Assembly: GCF_050947875.1 (NCBI RefSeq)
Contig: NC_134571.1
Span: 224,140,024-224,204,023, forward strand
Direction: 5' to 3'
Length of the DNA stretch: 64,000 nucleotides
From: Dermacentor variabilis
Lineage: Eukaryota > Arthropoda > Arachnida > Ixodida > Ixodidae
This document shows, in pieces, positions 29,166 to 41,230 of this stretch. The stretch's first letter is position 1. Every line of letters begins with the position of its first letter. The notes beneath the pieces were generated by a model that saw only the letters and a program-made list of their open reading frames with translations, did not search any database and was not told the origin of the DNA. The translations under genes were made by a program, and so were the position numbers.

Positions 29166-30637
29166 CGCGCAAAATTTCAAGATGACACAGTGACAAAAGG
29201 CAATGACGGTCGCGAGTCCCGCCCAGTAGCAGCGCAGTACAGCGCACATAAAATCTTCACATTTGATACACACAATTTTAATAATTAAACAAACACTTGT
29301 ACTTCATGTTTAGATCTACAGCATAAATGTATCGCTAGTTTACGTAATAGTATTATCGAGGTTATACGCAACGAAGTACAATAAACATAAATTTCTTGCA
29401 GTATTCCCAAGAAAAAGAAAGGCAGCAGATGTGTGCGACCTTGGGAGAATTACAACCCGGTTTCCAGCGAAGCTGGAGCTTTCAAACTGTTGCAATAAAA
29501 GTTTAAATTTCTATTTACCATATCGCATACGTTGAGAGGGTGCCTGTATATTTATGACTGTTCCGTTTGAAACCTTGCCCATAAGTAATACTTTAGAGCA
29601 CTTCTTGCTGGGAATTTCTAAAAAGCCATTTCATCATTTCATCAGCACACATCTTACTTCGACATAGCATTAACCATAATGTCCTACCTTCCCTTCCAGC
29701 CCCCTCCCACTCACCAATCTCAATTTCCGCTAGATCTGATATCGGTTGAGTTCATAGTGTAGCGGGATAATTTTCCTGTTCGCTAAACACATTAATGAAA
29801 CTCCGGATCGCTTGCATGCGTAATTTACTGCAAATGCCATGATTAGACCCCTCTTTTGAAGTAAACCTACATACTGCCTATAGTGCGCATTTGATTTTCG
29901 CCGTTTATAAACAAAATGCGTTGTTTGGTTCACCGAGTACATCGCTGAAACCCAGTCGGAACATGTTATGACGCCTGAAAATAGGGAAAGAATTTTCCCA
30001 TTTCTTCCTGTCAGTAATTTCCTATCAGTAATTATTTGCAACGCTTCAAACTGGACCAGGAACATAAAAATTTTGTCGCAGATTGCAGTTACCATGTCCC
30101 CCGTGCGCTTTCCACAAAACATAAACCTGTTCTCATCTACAGCTATGTCGAGACATTGGGAAGCATAACTGATAGCACCCGTATCACACGCTCTAAAACT
30201 TGAATAAGAATTCTTTTACAGAGACTGTGACTGTGTTTGACACAGCCACACTTGGCACAGAGAGTTTCCACTGCTTGCCACCATTTTTCGCTAAGCTTGG
30301 TCTTGGTGCCTTCTATAGTTCAGCCAGGGCGGCAGGCTCAGTTCTCTCCCGCTCATTAGCTACGCTCATAGCACTCTAGAGTGCTTGCACACGTTATCTA
30401 TTGCGAAAGCCCAAGTGTTTGAACTTCACCTACACTTCACCCATTAATTTGTTCTTACAGTCACCAAACAAAACGAATCTGTATCTTTTATTTTAGTGAG
30501 AGTGCCAGGCGAAACTAATATATCAGGCATCAAAAAGTAAAGAAAGAAAGCTGAAGATTCATAATTATTCTTAACGCTTCTAAATAAGCCCCAAACGTTA
30601 ACACTTACAATGCTACTTATTCCTTCGTAGTACAGAA
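29166..30637. other. Stretch without recognisable gene
   Basis: AT-rich DNA with short frames on both strands (longest about 130 codons, minus, 29730-30122) and no domain or RNA signal I can support. Confidence 0.55.
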
Positions 30638-31316
30638 TACAGGGTCTCTCAGCGAACACTTTCAAAATTTTTTAGAGGTTGCCTGTGGCAGATAGCGAAA
30701 TTATAGTTAATTATGAGCCGGTCTATTCGTAGGGGCGGACACTACTTCCACAAAAATTGAAATACGAGATCGACCAATTAACAAGAATTAACTACTTAAC
30801 TTTTGAGATAATTATCTTATGACCCATATTACAATTTACAAATTCTAGCAGTGGACTTCGCAAGGCCGTTTCACTTGGAGCGAATTCTCAGGGCGACACC
30901 AGTTTCGAGACATAAGTTCCCGAACTTTGCGGAGAAATGCATTGGCGTTCGAGTTACTTCTGTGCTTCAGTGCATGAAACGACGTTTTGTGAACAAATTA
31001 ACTGGAACGCCAATGCATTTCTCCGCAAAGTTCGGGAATTTAATATCAAAACTGCTGTCATCTTGAAAATTCGTTGCTAGTGGATCCGCCTTGCGAACTC
31101 CACGACTAGAATTTGTAAATTGCAATATGGGCCATAGTGTAATTAGTTGGAAAACTTCATTAGTAAATTTTTGGTAATTAGAAGGCCTTGGATCTCAATT
31201 TTGTTTGCAAGTACCGTCCGCCGCTTCGAGTAGAGCGGCTCCTGAACTTGAATTGTGATATCTGCCACAGGTAACTTTTAGAGATTTTTTGAAAGTGCTC
31301 GCTGAAACACCCTGTA
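30638..31316. mobile_element. Foldback (long inverted repeat) element with TA ends
   Basis: The left half from 30640 (CAGGGTCTCTCAGCGAACAC) is an imperfect reverse complement of the right half ending 31314 (GCTCGCTGAAACACCCTG). Pairing recurs at several points inwards: CTGTGGCAGATA, CCCATATTACAATTTACAAA, and a long near-perfect inner arm at about 30915-30950 against 31005-31041. TA dinucleotides flank both ends. It has no coding capacity, so it is a non-autonomous DNA element resembling a MITE or foldback; the TA site suggests a Tc1/mariner-type helper, which is inference. Confidence 0.8.
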
Positions 31317-33107
31317 TATGGAACGCAGAGTTCTCTTGGGACATTGGGAAACCTAGCTAATAACAGTAGCGAACTACTTTTGAACACTTGCTTACAATGT
31401 TTTTAACGCTGTATTTGATCAACACGCATTTATCATCGCACATAAACTTGGCGTATCGTTTCCCTTATGCTCGCAAAGTTTGACCTCGTTGTAGCTGTAA
31501 TTATGACAGTGCGGCCTTTTAAGTCTTACACCGTTCGTAAAACAGACTAATAACGCTATGCACCAGTTGCATATGTATTATACTGGAAAATGCGCATCTA
31601 GCCCACCCATTTGGAACATTGCCTACACATTGGTCATACCATGCCCTTATTTTGCCCCATGCATAAACAAGATGCCTTGTTTAGGTCACCGTGGACACCG
31701 GAGAAACAAACTACGAATAAGAAAAAAACGCATGGAAAAATGGGGATTTAGAAATTATCTGCAACACTTTCATTTAAAGCAGGAAAGTGAAAGTTACGCA
31801 ACGCATTGCGCTTAACATTGTCTATTTTCACGGAATGTCAACCGTCTCTTGTGCTGTTGTTTTAGGAGTCTGCCAAACATTCAGATTAGCGGAAGTATGA
31901 CACTCTGGAATGCTTCAATGTTTCTACAAATGCTGCAATGAACCTACACCGAATAAACTCGTATCGCTCGTGACTCAAAACATTGCTGCGTCCATCGAGT
32001 AAACACCGGGCTCCGCATATTTTACCAAGGATACCGGAGGGAAACAACTAAATGCCGCGTATAAAGCATAGGAATTGGGAGAAATTTAAGCGACTATCAA
32101 TAACTGTTTCCAGAGCACATAAGCAACCTACACAGTGCGAATTTTCGGTACAAGTCACGAGAAAGTGGGCCTCGTTTTTCAAGATGCGGAATATCTGCTC
32201 TTTTCTTTTCTCCTGCCGGGAAAGAAGTAATAGTGAAGCTCTTACGTAAAAAAGCAGCCTGAAAATGAAATCATCAAAGTCAGAAGTGACATATTCTTTT
32301 AGAAAAAAATTCTACTTATTGTTCTATGGGTATTGAAATTGCTCTGCACGTTCGACCAAGGTCATTTTCAATAGCGTATCTATGAAGAGGCGTGATTGCA
32401 AGATGAAATTGAAAAGTTATATCTGTGAGAGATTTTATTAGAATGTTGATGGTGTTAATATACTGAGACTTGAACGCTACGTAGGCTATCTCTACACAGA
32501 GAATAAATATAGTTCCAACATTTTATAAACCAACGATTTCATGCCGTAAGGTACGCCAATCATTGGGCGCGGCTGATTGTAATACTTTCTCCGGGCGTCC
32601 CCCTCGCCCGCAGATTAAACGCACCAAGCTGATTGTGTTCTGGAATACGGTAATAGCGGTCCCAAGAACCTGGGCATGACGCAGGTTCCGCAGGTCTTTC
32701 AGGCTGGTAGCTGCCCCGCGTTCTCCGCAACGCGAGTGTGTGTGGAGCATCCAGCGCGTCATCCGCCACGGGGCGTCCCGAGAAAGGCACGATGCTCGTG
32801 GTCGCTCACTCTTTTAAGAAAGAAAATTTAGCTTCAGCTGTTCGACTTTTCCAGCGTGCAGCCTAAAGTGCCCGATTTCAAAAGCGGGTGGGGGTGGGGG
32901 GGGGGGAGGCCAGTGCCTCCCTTGCCCCTGCCCGCGGTAGATACGCTTATGGCTGGTGTATAGCTCTACGTCGGTGCAGTGCCGAACTGTAACTCCACTT
33001 TAAAACAGAAAGTGGCCAGGGCTTCACCCGGACCGCACTGTGAACCATGCAGTTGGCGCCTTGCATTGACCGCTGGCAAATTTATCGATCGAACCCTGCG
33101 TTACACT
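31317..33107. other. Stretch without recognisable gene
   Basis: No supported gene. A G-run lies at about 32886-32908. The minus-strand frame 32523-32790 is arginine-rich and looks like an unplaced repeat fragment. Confidence 0.5.
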
Positions 33108-34690
33108 TTTATTTATTTATTCATTTATTTACTTTCAGGGCACAGAGGCACTACAGAAAGGAGTTGGGTAAATATAACAAACAGTTTCTGCAAATAACAT
33201 TGGATTTAAGCAAAGGCATGTTGATGGCGTTCTTGAAGTTAGTATGATGGCAGCGATCGCTGTGGCAAGATGGTTCCATTCCGTGCGTGTTCGAGGAATG
33301 AAAGAATCACTGTAAAGATTAGCCTTACATAACGGCACGCCGACTTTAAAGCATTGATCTGCACGAGATGAAATATAATATGGCTGTGTGAGAAGCAGCT
33401 TTTTAAATACAGAGATGAAGTGGAAAATTTTATGAAGTAGCGAAAGGTGAGCGCATTTTGTGCAGGATGAAAGATGAGGTCAGTTTAGGGTATTTTTCAG
33501 TGCTGTAACGATGGAATGATGCGAGTAATTGGATAAAATGAATCTAGCTGCACGGTTTTGGATTGATTTGAAGGCAAGAGTTAGAGTAGTTTGCGCGGGA
33601 TGCCATATGGCGCATGCGTATTCGAGCTTTGATCGTACCAATGTTCGGTAAAGAATTACTTTAAGGGATGAAGGCGCAGACGCAAAATTATGATGCAGGT
33701 ACCCAAGCATACGGTTAGCATTATTACAGACGTACTCAATGTGCGTGTGCCATGAGAGGTTATTTGTGATATGAAGACCGATATACTTGTATGAGTAAAC
33801 AAGCGTTAGCTGATTACTATTAAGAAAGAATAGGCACGTGTTACTGCATTTTTAAAGGCGGAAAATTTGCATAGCTTCACATTTGGTTACGTTAAGTTGC
33901 ATTAGCCATTTACTGCACCAAAGTGACACATTATTCAGATCGTTTTGCAGTTTACATGCATCAGATGGATTAGTAAATTTAAAATAGTGAAGTACGCAGT
34001 CATCAGCAAAGAGCTTAACAAACGAAAAACCAATCCAACCAGGGAGGTCGTTAGTACAGACGAGGACAAGCAATGGACCCAGCACCGATCCTTTTGGCAC
34101 TCCCGATGTTACACCAGATGAAGGAGAAGAGTAATCATTAGCTGTTACATACTGTGTTCTGTTAGTCAGGAAGCCTCTAATCCAAGATAAGACGTTAGGA
34201 TCAATATTAAGTTTGTTGAGTTTAAGGATCAGTAAATCATGTGAGACCGTATCAAATGCTATGGCAAAATCCAGGAAAATGCAGTGAGTATCAGAACCTA
34301 CGTCAGCATTAAAGAACAGGTCATTGGTAAATCATAATAGCCGAGTTTCACATGAAAAGTGCTTCCTAATGCCGTGCTGACAAGGGTTAAAAAATGAATT
34401 TGTTTCTATGAAATTAACTAGTTGTGAATAAATCATAGGCTCTGGAATTTTGCAAGAAATTCTGGTTAATGACATAAGGCGGTAGTTCTTGGGTGAATGT
34501 GTAGGACCTGACTTGTGAACGGGAACCACTTTACCATCTTTCTAATCGCCGGGTAGAACTGAGCACTGTAAGGACTGTTCAAAATTTTGGAGAGAATACC
34601 ATATTATTATCCGACAGTACATTTTAGAATTTTCAACGTGATTTCGTCGGGTCCTGCGGGCTACACTTCAAGAACGTCACGTTGCTGACG
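33108..34690 (-). mobile_element. 5'-truncated CR1/L2-like LINE
   Basis: RT pieces on the minus strand run from about 34690 (DEITLKILK, then CSVLPGD, stop, KDGKVVPVHKSG) through PKNYRLMSLTRISCKIPE (34500) to MPKGSVLGPLLVLVCTNDLP and the catalytic FADDCVLHYF at about 34030-33990. They continue with SLWCSKWLMQLNVTKCEAMQ and the C-terminal LKVILYRTLVRSKLEYACAI at 33640. The 3' end is a TAAA-type short tandem tail (plus strand TTTATTTATTTATTCATTTA at about 33108-33130), usual for CR1/L2 elements. The RT catalytic residues are present but several frameshifts and stops divide the frame; endonuclease and ORF1 are absent. Confidence 0.82.
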
Positions 34691-36120
34691 AAGTCTTTTT
34701 GCAGGGTCGGCCCTCTTTTGTTGGTGGCGGCAGCGCGTGCCTGACTTCACGCACTCGTTTAAGACCCGGTAACACTCAGTCGATACGAGACCGACAAGAC
34801 GCTGGCGCCAACAATTGGCCGACTATTCAGCACGGCATGTCGCAGGGATCATTTCATCATAATAGACCGATGACGACACAACCGACGGGTGCGAGTTGTC
34901 GTAGCATGACCTGCTTTCTTGCCAACGGCACCGACGAAATCAGCGTGCCGATCATGATCGCTCGACCGAGCCTCACTCGATCGACCGCTGACAACGCGGT
35001 AGCCGACACGCATTCGCTTGTATATATAATTACTCGCGCTCAAAATGAGTCGAAATACGCCTTCGAAGTTGAAATGCAGAAACTTTAGACCTCTGAAGCC
35101 GTGCGCATCGTGTTTGGGCCAACGTTGATTATGTTTAGCGAAGGCTGGCCTGACCCCGTCGAGTTCGTGCACCCCCACCGCTGGACTTGAACTTAAACAT
35201 AAGCAGTTAGGGCGAAGGAAACTGCTTCAATAGTTCAGTTCTGGTGTTAGCGATTTGAAATCAACTACTCTTCCGCAATAAGCAGCAACTAATAAACTAA
35301 GAACGGCTACAATCAACTAATCATCTACAATAAGCTGCAAGTGGTGACACAGCGCTGTGCTAACATCTGTACGTCACAGTTCCCATAGCTGCGGTTGTGT
35401 CATGGATTAGTTGGTCCGCGCTGCGAAAGTAGGGGGACAGCGCACAATAGGCGAGGTGCATAAATGGCAACAACCCAGCAAAAAGCTACGGAGTGTGCAG
35501 CACCGCCATAGTGCATGAAAACACTGTAAAAAAGCGCTGCGGTCGTGCCAATGCTATAGAGATATTAGAGCGATAGCCAAGCTTTATTTTAACGTCAACA
35601 ATCGTCTGTGCAGCATTTCGTGTGTTCCGGGTTTCTGCAATCACCCCCAACAATGTCGCGTCATTCAGGGTCGATAATTTTTTCCATCACTGGATGGAAG
35701 GATGACCTTACCGCGTTACCTCCGCTGTCAGATCACAGCGTACACAAATTTTATGCAAAAAGGTCAGGAACAAGACGAAGCTACGAACGAAGCGACAACT
35801 TTCGCGTGGAATCCTACGTCAACGTGTGTGCGCTGAAGACCAACGTCACCCAAAGCACGTAAACGTTTGTGCAACGGTATCTATCGCGTCTAATTAAGCG
35901 TCTAATAAGGGACACTGGAGTTCGTATCAGTTTATATCTTCTTTTAGATCTGATGGCTGGAACTTTGTCAGGAAGTCACACCAGCCCACATTTAATTCAC
36001 CAAGGGCACGCGGGAGATTGGAATGAACCGGTCAAACATGTAACCCCTGATTTTCTTGATATTCCTCTCCACATGTATCCTGATTGCTGCGATTTTCCGA
36101 GGTTCCTCCACTTCTGCGGG
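34691..36120. other. Stretch without recognisable gene
   Basis: Open frames at 34699-35088 (plus) and 35608-36180 (plus) show no recognisable domain. No RNA gene or mobile-element end identified. Confidence 0.5.
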
Positions 36121-36559
36121 AGTAAATTATCCATGCATGCGGAAAGCTGGAATGCTCAGCATAACTTTCCTATTCTTTAGCAGGTCGGTTATTTTAAATT
36201 CCTTGTCAGCCACGACTGAGTCACCTGCGTCAAACTTCAGGTCTAAAAATCCACACTTCCCCCCCCCCCCCACCACACAATATCTCTCAGATCTGTACCC
36301 AGTAAATAGTTCAGAAACGAAAGTAAGTACTCCATGAGGGAAGATGCGTAGGAGTGCTTTGAACGTATGGGCATACACGTACGAGGAATAGACCTGTGAT
36401 TTCGTCACGAAAGATGTTGGAACATCACATCTAATCTCAGTGGCATCCGAGATGACATGTGTTGATGGATATTTCTCCTTGAAAGCAGATGGCATGGCAG
36501 CATCATTAGCGCACTGTGATATTTATGCTGTTATTTCTGTTACCTGCGAATAGATGTAG

Positions 36560-36638
36560 TCCATAAATACTTCGTTTGGCGCAATACAACGCTATTACGT
36601 TCATTACATTGTATTGCGCTAAACGAAGTATTTATGGA
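36560..36638. repeat. 30-bp inverted repeat with 19-bp loop
   Basis: Arms 36560-36589 and 36609-36638 pair with one mismatch (arm begins TCCATAAATACTTCG). It lies inside the decayed transposase, between its upstream region and its DDE part, so it is probably a tiny insertion or a rearrangement scar. Confidence 0.85.
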
Positions 36639-38534
36639 TCCGCACCAACTAGCTCGCCAAGGCATTGTGCTGAGATGTAGTCGACATTGCAAAACAAAAA
36701 AAATTCTTCACGCCGTGCTGACTGAGACGCTGAACAAGTGGTGGAGGTGTCGGTGAAATAAGCAAAGTAGAACTTTAACACGCACAAGAAATAGTTGGCT
36801 CTCCACACCAATCTTGTTTCAACGGCCACTACATTCAACATTTCGTAGCCTACTCCTCATGGGCTTGCGTACAATGTTTTCACCATGTTCCCCAAAATCA
36901 AGGAGGAGCATGCGAGAAGAAAAGTGCTTGTAGCTGGGTAGTCAAGTGTCAAACTCAATGTCATCGCTGTTGTCCTTGAATTTTTCAATTCAAAATAGAC
37001 GCAATTCTTCCAGCCTTTTATTATTTTTCTGTGCAACGACAAGCTCTGAACGAGGTGTCCTTAATTCATTATTTTGTGCTTTCATTTGCACCTTCAGTCA
37101 CTGATTTCCTGCTTAGGTTGCTTTACTTACAGCGGGTTTATTTTCTAGAAGAGGAGTAGTTTCTCCCAACGAACTTATTTGCAGCTTCAGGTGTTGATTT
37201 TGAGCCTCTGTACCTGCTTCGTTTGCATTGCTTGCAGCCAGCTCCTGCTCTAGGACAGAAATATTTTCTCTGCGTGCACAAATACTTCTAGAGGCTGGCT
37301 CTTCTGGTGACAGTGCTGTTTGCCTGGAAGCAAAGTGGAGCCCATATCTTCAACACTGAAGACATCAGTGCCTTCATTGAATGTATCTTTGTGGCGCCCA
37401 TCTTCTGAGTATTCCTTGTCATCTGCTCGGTTATAATTGATATGGGTGTCTACCTTTTGTCCTGTAGTAAGAACCCCTTGAGCATTAACAATCCGCTTCC
37501 ATTCTGAAAATGCAACTTTCTGAAGCGGTACCCGTTGAACTGGTGGCTTCCTTGACGACTTTAGCTGCTTCAATAAATATATGTATGACAGTAAATATGG
37601 CAGTGTCGGTAACCATTAGCAACATTAGCAATAAAGTCACTCTAAAAAAATGGAGAGAGTAGACCCTGCTGGCCTTCGAAACTGAAAAGTGGGCCTTCGT
37701 CTCCTCTGATGGCTGCAATTCACTTTTTGTATATTTATTGGTCTTTTGAGAATTTGTGGTATGACATCTGTAAAAAAAGTTGATATTCAAAATGCTTTTT
37801 TGATTGGAACATATCTTAACCAATGATCTCTTGAAACAAGAAACTGACGATGCAGTACAACACGGTGAAGGCTTCAAACATTCGGTAAATATCTGTGACC
37901 ACGGTTTAAACGCATAGCTGCGCCGCTGCGCATTTCTCATTTCAGCCGCTTATATGCGCATGGCTTTGCGACAACAGACGGGAATCAAATTTTTTTTTCG
38001 GCGAATGCACGTACAATAACGTTATAGTAAAATGCAACGTGAAATATCGATTGACATGCACACAAGATTCGACTAAAAGTGCGCGTGCACCGTACTCCAG
38101 CCGTCAGGCAAAATGCAAAAATGTCTGACATCGCCGGTCGATACACATTTAGTTGTCTTACTTGTCCACATCACACGGCACAACCACAAATGGCCTCCGC
38201 CCTTCAAAAATGTTATACGCCCACAGCACGGTCTAAAAACCTTTCTTTTATAGTGTAACATAACGATATAGCCCTGTGCTTGGTGAGACAAGTCGTCAAA
38301 ACCGTGTGACAGCGTCGGGTAAACATCGTGTCGCATCGCAGAAACCGTCAGCGGTTTCAGGTTAAAAGGCATTTACGTATTAATTTCATCGCTAAACCGT
38401 GTCGAGATCACTTATAGATTAATCAGTCACATGTCTAGCGATAAAAATGAGTCAAAACATGTTTACCAACATAAAGAAGCCATTACCTGACACAAGCACA
38501 CATCGGAAGTGCGACGCAGTAAGACGGTACTTAC

Positions 38535-38600
38535 TTTTTGTCCAGACTTGTCAACGCCACCGTATTGCGTGCACAGTGGCACACAGCAGTTTACTGACAT
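38535..38600 (-). pseudogene. Candidate first coding exon of THAP transposase
   Basis: Twenty-two codons from ATG (38600-38598) to CAAAAA, directly followed by the splice donor GTAAGT (38534-38529). The peptide has the C-x-x-x-C start of a THAP finger (CCVPLC). The remaining zinc ligands would be in a second exon that I could not locate with certainty. Confidence 0.5.
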
Positions 38601-38894
38601 GGCGCCAGATCACAGTCGCCCGACAGTAGCACGAAAAGGGATAAACATCGACTCAGTACGCTGAGCTGGGAAGCACGCGTACCAAACGGGCTGAATGCAC
38701 ACGACTACTCGTGCACAATGACGGCTGCTGGCTGCTTCCTGTACGCACGTACAGATGGCGCTGCAATAGATCTTGTTTTGAGTAACTACTTAAGAAAGAA
38801 AAAGGTAAATCAGGAAAAAAACAATTTATGATAACTCAAAGGGAAGCTCATTACTTTTCGAAGCGAGATCGGGATGCCTCAGAACACCCACCTA

Positions 38895-39325
38895 TAAAGC
38901 ATGATATAAGAAGACAGAAGAAGCTTGTGCTTGCAGCGGTAAAGCTAGGGAAACTATGGAGCATGTTTTATTAGAATGTGAAGACGTCTACCCAGCGCTC
39001 GATTTTGGCACCACTGGCCTCCTTGAAGCCCTTGGGTTCAGCGAGAAGAGTGGAAAAGTAAACATATCCGCAATAGGGATTAGTAAGAGTAGATTGGAGG
39101 TTTGGTGGAATAAAACGACGGAAACTACAAGAAACGGAGACGTACAAAAGCACAGTTCGCAATAGGGGATCAGAAAATTTGGTTGTGGGAGTTCATAGTG
39201 TTCCTTCCTTTCTTTTTTTTTTTATTGTTTTAACCTAGGTAGGGCATTATGCAGTATAATAGCAAGAGCTTGGTGGCGCAAGCCACCGCCCCGTTCCAAA
39301 GGGGACGCTCATAACATGCATCCAT
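38895..39325 (+). pseudogene. LINE 3' end fragment
   Basis: Encodes EEACACSGKARETMEHVLLE followed by ALGFSEKSGKVN and GISKSRLEVWWNKTTETTRN, the extreme C-terminus of a non-LTR ORF2 that I recall from tick genomes, with the stop near 39163. The 3' untranslated part includes GGTGGCGCAAGCCACC and ends in a CATC-type tandem tail at about 39317-39331. Everything upstream of the last ~80 codons is missing. Confidence 0.68.
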
Positions 39326-39886
39326 CCATTTTGCAACTTGGCTGTTGACGGAGCACAAGAAGAAGAAAGGATGGTCCCTATTTTCGCGTTCCCCCTAGGA
39401 TGCTGGTCGCATTCGCTACGCAGATGGGTGGGCCTGTACGTTTTGTTATGCTGACACATTTCTTAATTCCAGAGATGCACTGTTTGCATCTGCGTCTAAC
39501 GGGAAAGATGAGACAGGGCATTCGGTACAGCAACATAACCGTCTCGCTCGGTTATACCAGCGTTGTCAGTGATCGCATCCCCGTTTTCGCGAGAGAACTA
39601 TAGTGGGCACTTATGCCGAGCACAGTTTTATCTGATAATTCGTTGTCGCACGCGCAATGCTAAAATGTTGCTCACGTTTATCTGTTATTCGTTTCATTTT
39701 GTGTTGCTCACTTTCAGCTTTTTCACGCCCACGTGTATGCGGTCGTTTTTAATCTTCCTAGAAGATTGTGCTGTCTTAAATTTTTTGGTTGGTCTTACTT
39801 CATCCTGGTTACTATTGGTTCTCGGGTCTTCTATAAAATCTCCTATAAAATCTTCTATAAAACCCATGGTGTGTTTCAATAAAAAT

Positions 39887-40123
39887 ATAATAATAATATT
39901 TGGGGTTTTACGTGCCAAAACCACTTTCTGATTATGAGGCACGCCGTAGTGGAGGACTCCGGAAATTTTGACCACCTGGGGTTCTTTAACGTGCACCTAA
40001 ATCTAAGCACACGGGTGTTTTCGCATTTCGCCCCCATCGAAATGCGGCCGCCGTGGCCGGGATTCGATCCCGCGACCTCGTGCTCAGCAGCCCAACACCA
40101 TAGCCACTGAGCAACCACGGCGG
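39887..40123 (-). mobile_element. tRNA-headed SINE with intact target duplication
   Basis: Minus strand starts at 40123 with a tRNA-like head (CCGTGGTTGCTCAGTGGCTA with A box, GGGATCGAATCCCGG with B box). A conserved body follows, containing GTGCACGTTAAAGAACCCCA, and it ends in an ATT-type tail. GTTTCAATAAAAAT occurs exactly on both sides (39873-39886 and 40124-40137), a 14-bp target-site duplication. This fixes both ends of the insertion. The head lacks a pairing acceptor stem and 3' partner, so it is not a tRNA gene. Confidence 0.9.
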
Positions 40124-40599
40124 GTTTCAATAAAAATGCACGTGCTAGTACTGCCCTGTGTGTTCTTCTCCCTCCGGCTTGTGTCTGTAGCGGTGTTTTA
40201 TTCACAATGAAATGTTTAACAAATGAGTAAAAGGATTACAAAAAGCGAAGTGCAAAAACGGACATCAACGACAACAAGCTCCAAAGCAACCGCGTCGGCA
40301 GACGAACTCGGCATGCCTTTCTCCGCCACACTGTTAGCACAACATAGCACTCGGTACTGCTCAGCCAGTTGTCGGTGAGTTCTACATGGCATCCAAGAAC
40401 GACAAGCTTTTTCGCAGGAGCCATTAATACTTAATCGCAGTCCCCAAAACGCCCAACCGACGCACATTGAACATGGGCGCAGGTACACAAATAAACTGGC
40501 GAAAGCCCCGGCACCCTTTGAAAACGTTTCCAGCGGCGTATGGCAGAGGGCAGCACACGAACATGATGAAAAAGGCGTATTGTTTTCGAGCTTGCTGCA

Positions 40600-41170
40600 C
40601 ACTCAGTGGCACATACTCAGTAACCTAAGTCGGAGAGACGTTAATCGAAGAGCCGTACATACCTAGTGCATTTGTGGCGCGGCTCGCTAAGGCACTGGTA
40701 TGAAAGCCGTTCATTGAAAAGCTGCGCATATCCAGTGTACTTGTGGCGCAGCCTACTAATGCGCCGGGTTGCTGTCACTGAGGATCCCTTGTGAGCTGGA
40801 TTCAATTCCGTGCAGCATGTGAGAAATTTAAGGGATCTTTTTTGGCGTTATAGAACGGCACATTCCCGGTGTGACGCACATACCCAAGTCGGAGTCAAAG
40901 ACGTTCGTAGAAGAGCGGCACACACCTACTGGCACATACCCGGTAAGCCAAGTTGACATCAAAGAGGCTCTTTGGAAACTGGCACAGACAGAGTAGCGCA
41001 CATCCAGTGTTCCAAGTCGGCGTCGAAGAGTTTGTTCGAACAGCGGCACCTAGACAGTCGCGCGTCTCCGTGTCCCATGTTGGCGTGTAACAAGTTCGTT
41101 GAAGAACGGCACGTATGTACAAATTTGCCGCATACTCAGTGGCCCAAGCTGGTTCGAAGGTTGGTGTCAA
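40600..41170. repeat. Degenerate tandem array, about 60-70 bp period
   Basis: Recurrent variants of a phrase in the order GCACATACCC-GGT, CAAGTCGG, GTTCGT-GAAGAGCGGCAC appear at least six times (for example near 40630, 40690, 40860, 40915, 41005, 41095). Units are diverged, so the array is old. Open frames through it repeat the phrase TPTWxTxxxL and are not considered genes. Confidence 0.65.
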
Positions 41171-41230
41171 ACCCGGTTACCTCAGCACAGCATCCCCCGA
41201 TGGTTACCCATTCCACCACATACCCCACTA

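Larger units (their letters stand above)
36127..38600 (-). pseudogene. THAP-domain DDE (Tnp_4-like) transposase, decayed
   Basis: Minus strand. The DDE part at 36495-36127 reads YPSTHVISDATEIRCDVPTS, FPHGVLTFVSELFTGYRSE and DAGDSVVADKEFKITDLL, matching the DDE_Tnp_4 fold: the DATE aspartate and the D-S-V-x-A-D aspartate are visible. Upstream, around 37010-36850, lies IEKFKDNSDDIEFDT, a stop-containing relative of the segment that precedes DDE_Tnp_4 in THAP transposases, and before that a coiled-coil-like stretch at 37260-37040. The proposed N-terminus at 38600-38535 begins MSVNCCVPLCTQYGG, a THAP zinc-finger start, and ends at a GTAAGT donor. A 30-bp inverted repeat splits the region between 36500 and 36640. 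Several stops make this a relic. The middle 37300-38500 is weakly supported. Confidence 0.6.

Noticed and set aside
29052..29288. Coding frames rich in Tyr-Ile on both strands
   Set aside because: They are translations of the AT microsatellite.
40060..40123. A second tRNA gene with B box GGATCGAATCC
   Set aside because: Flanked by a 14-bp target duplication together with a downstream body, so it is part of a SINE.
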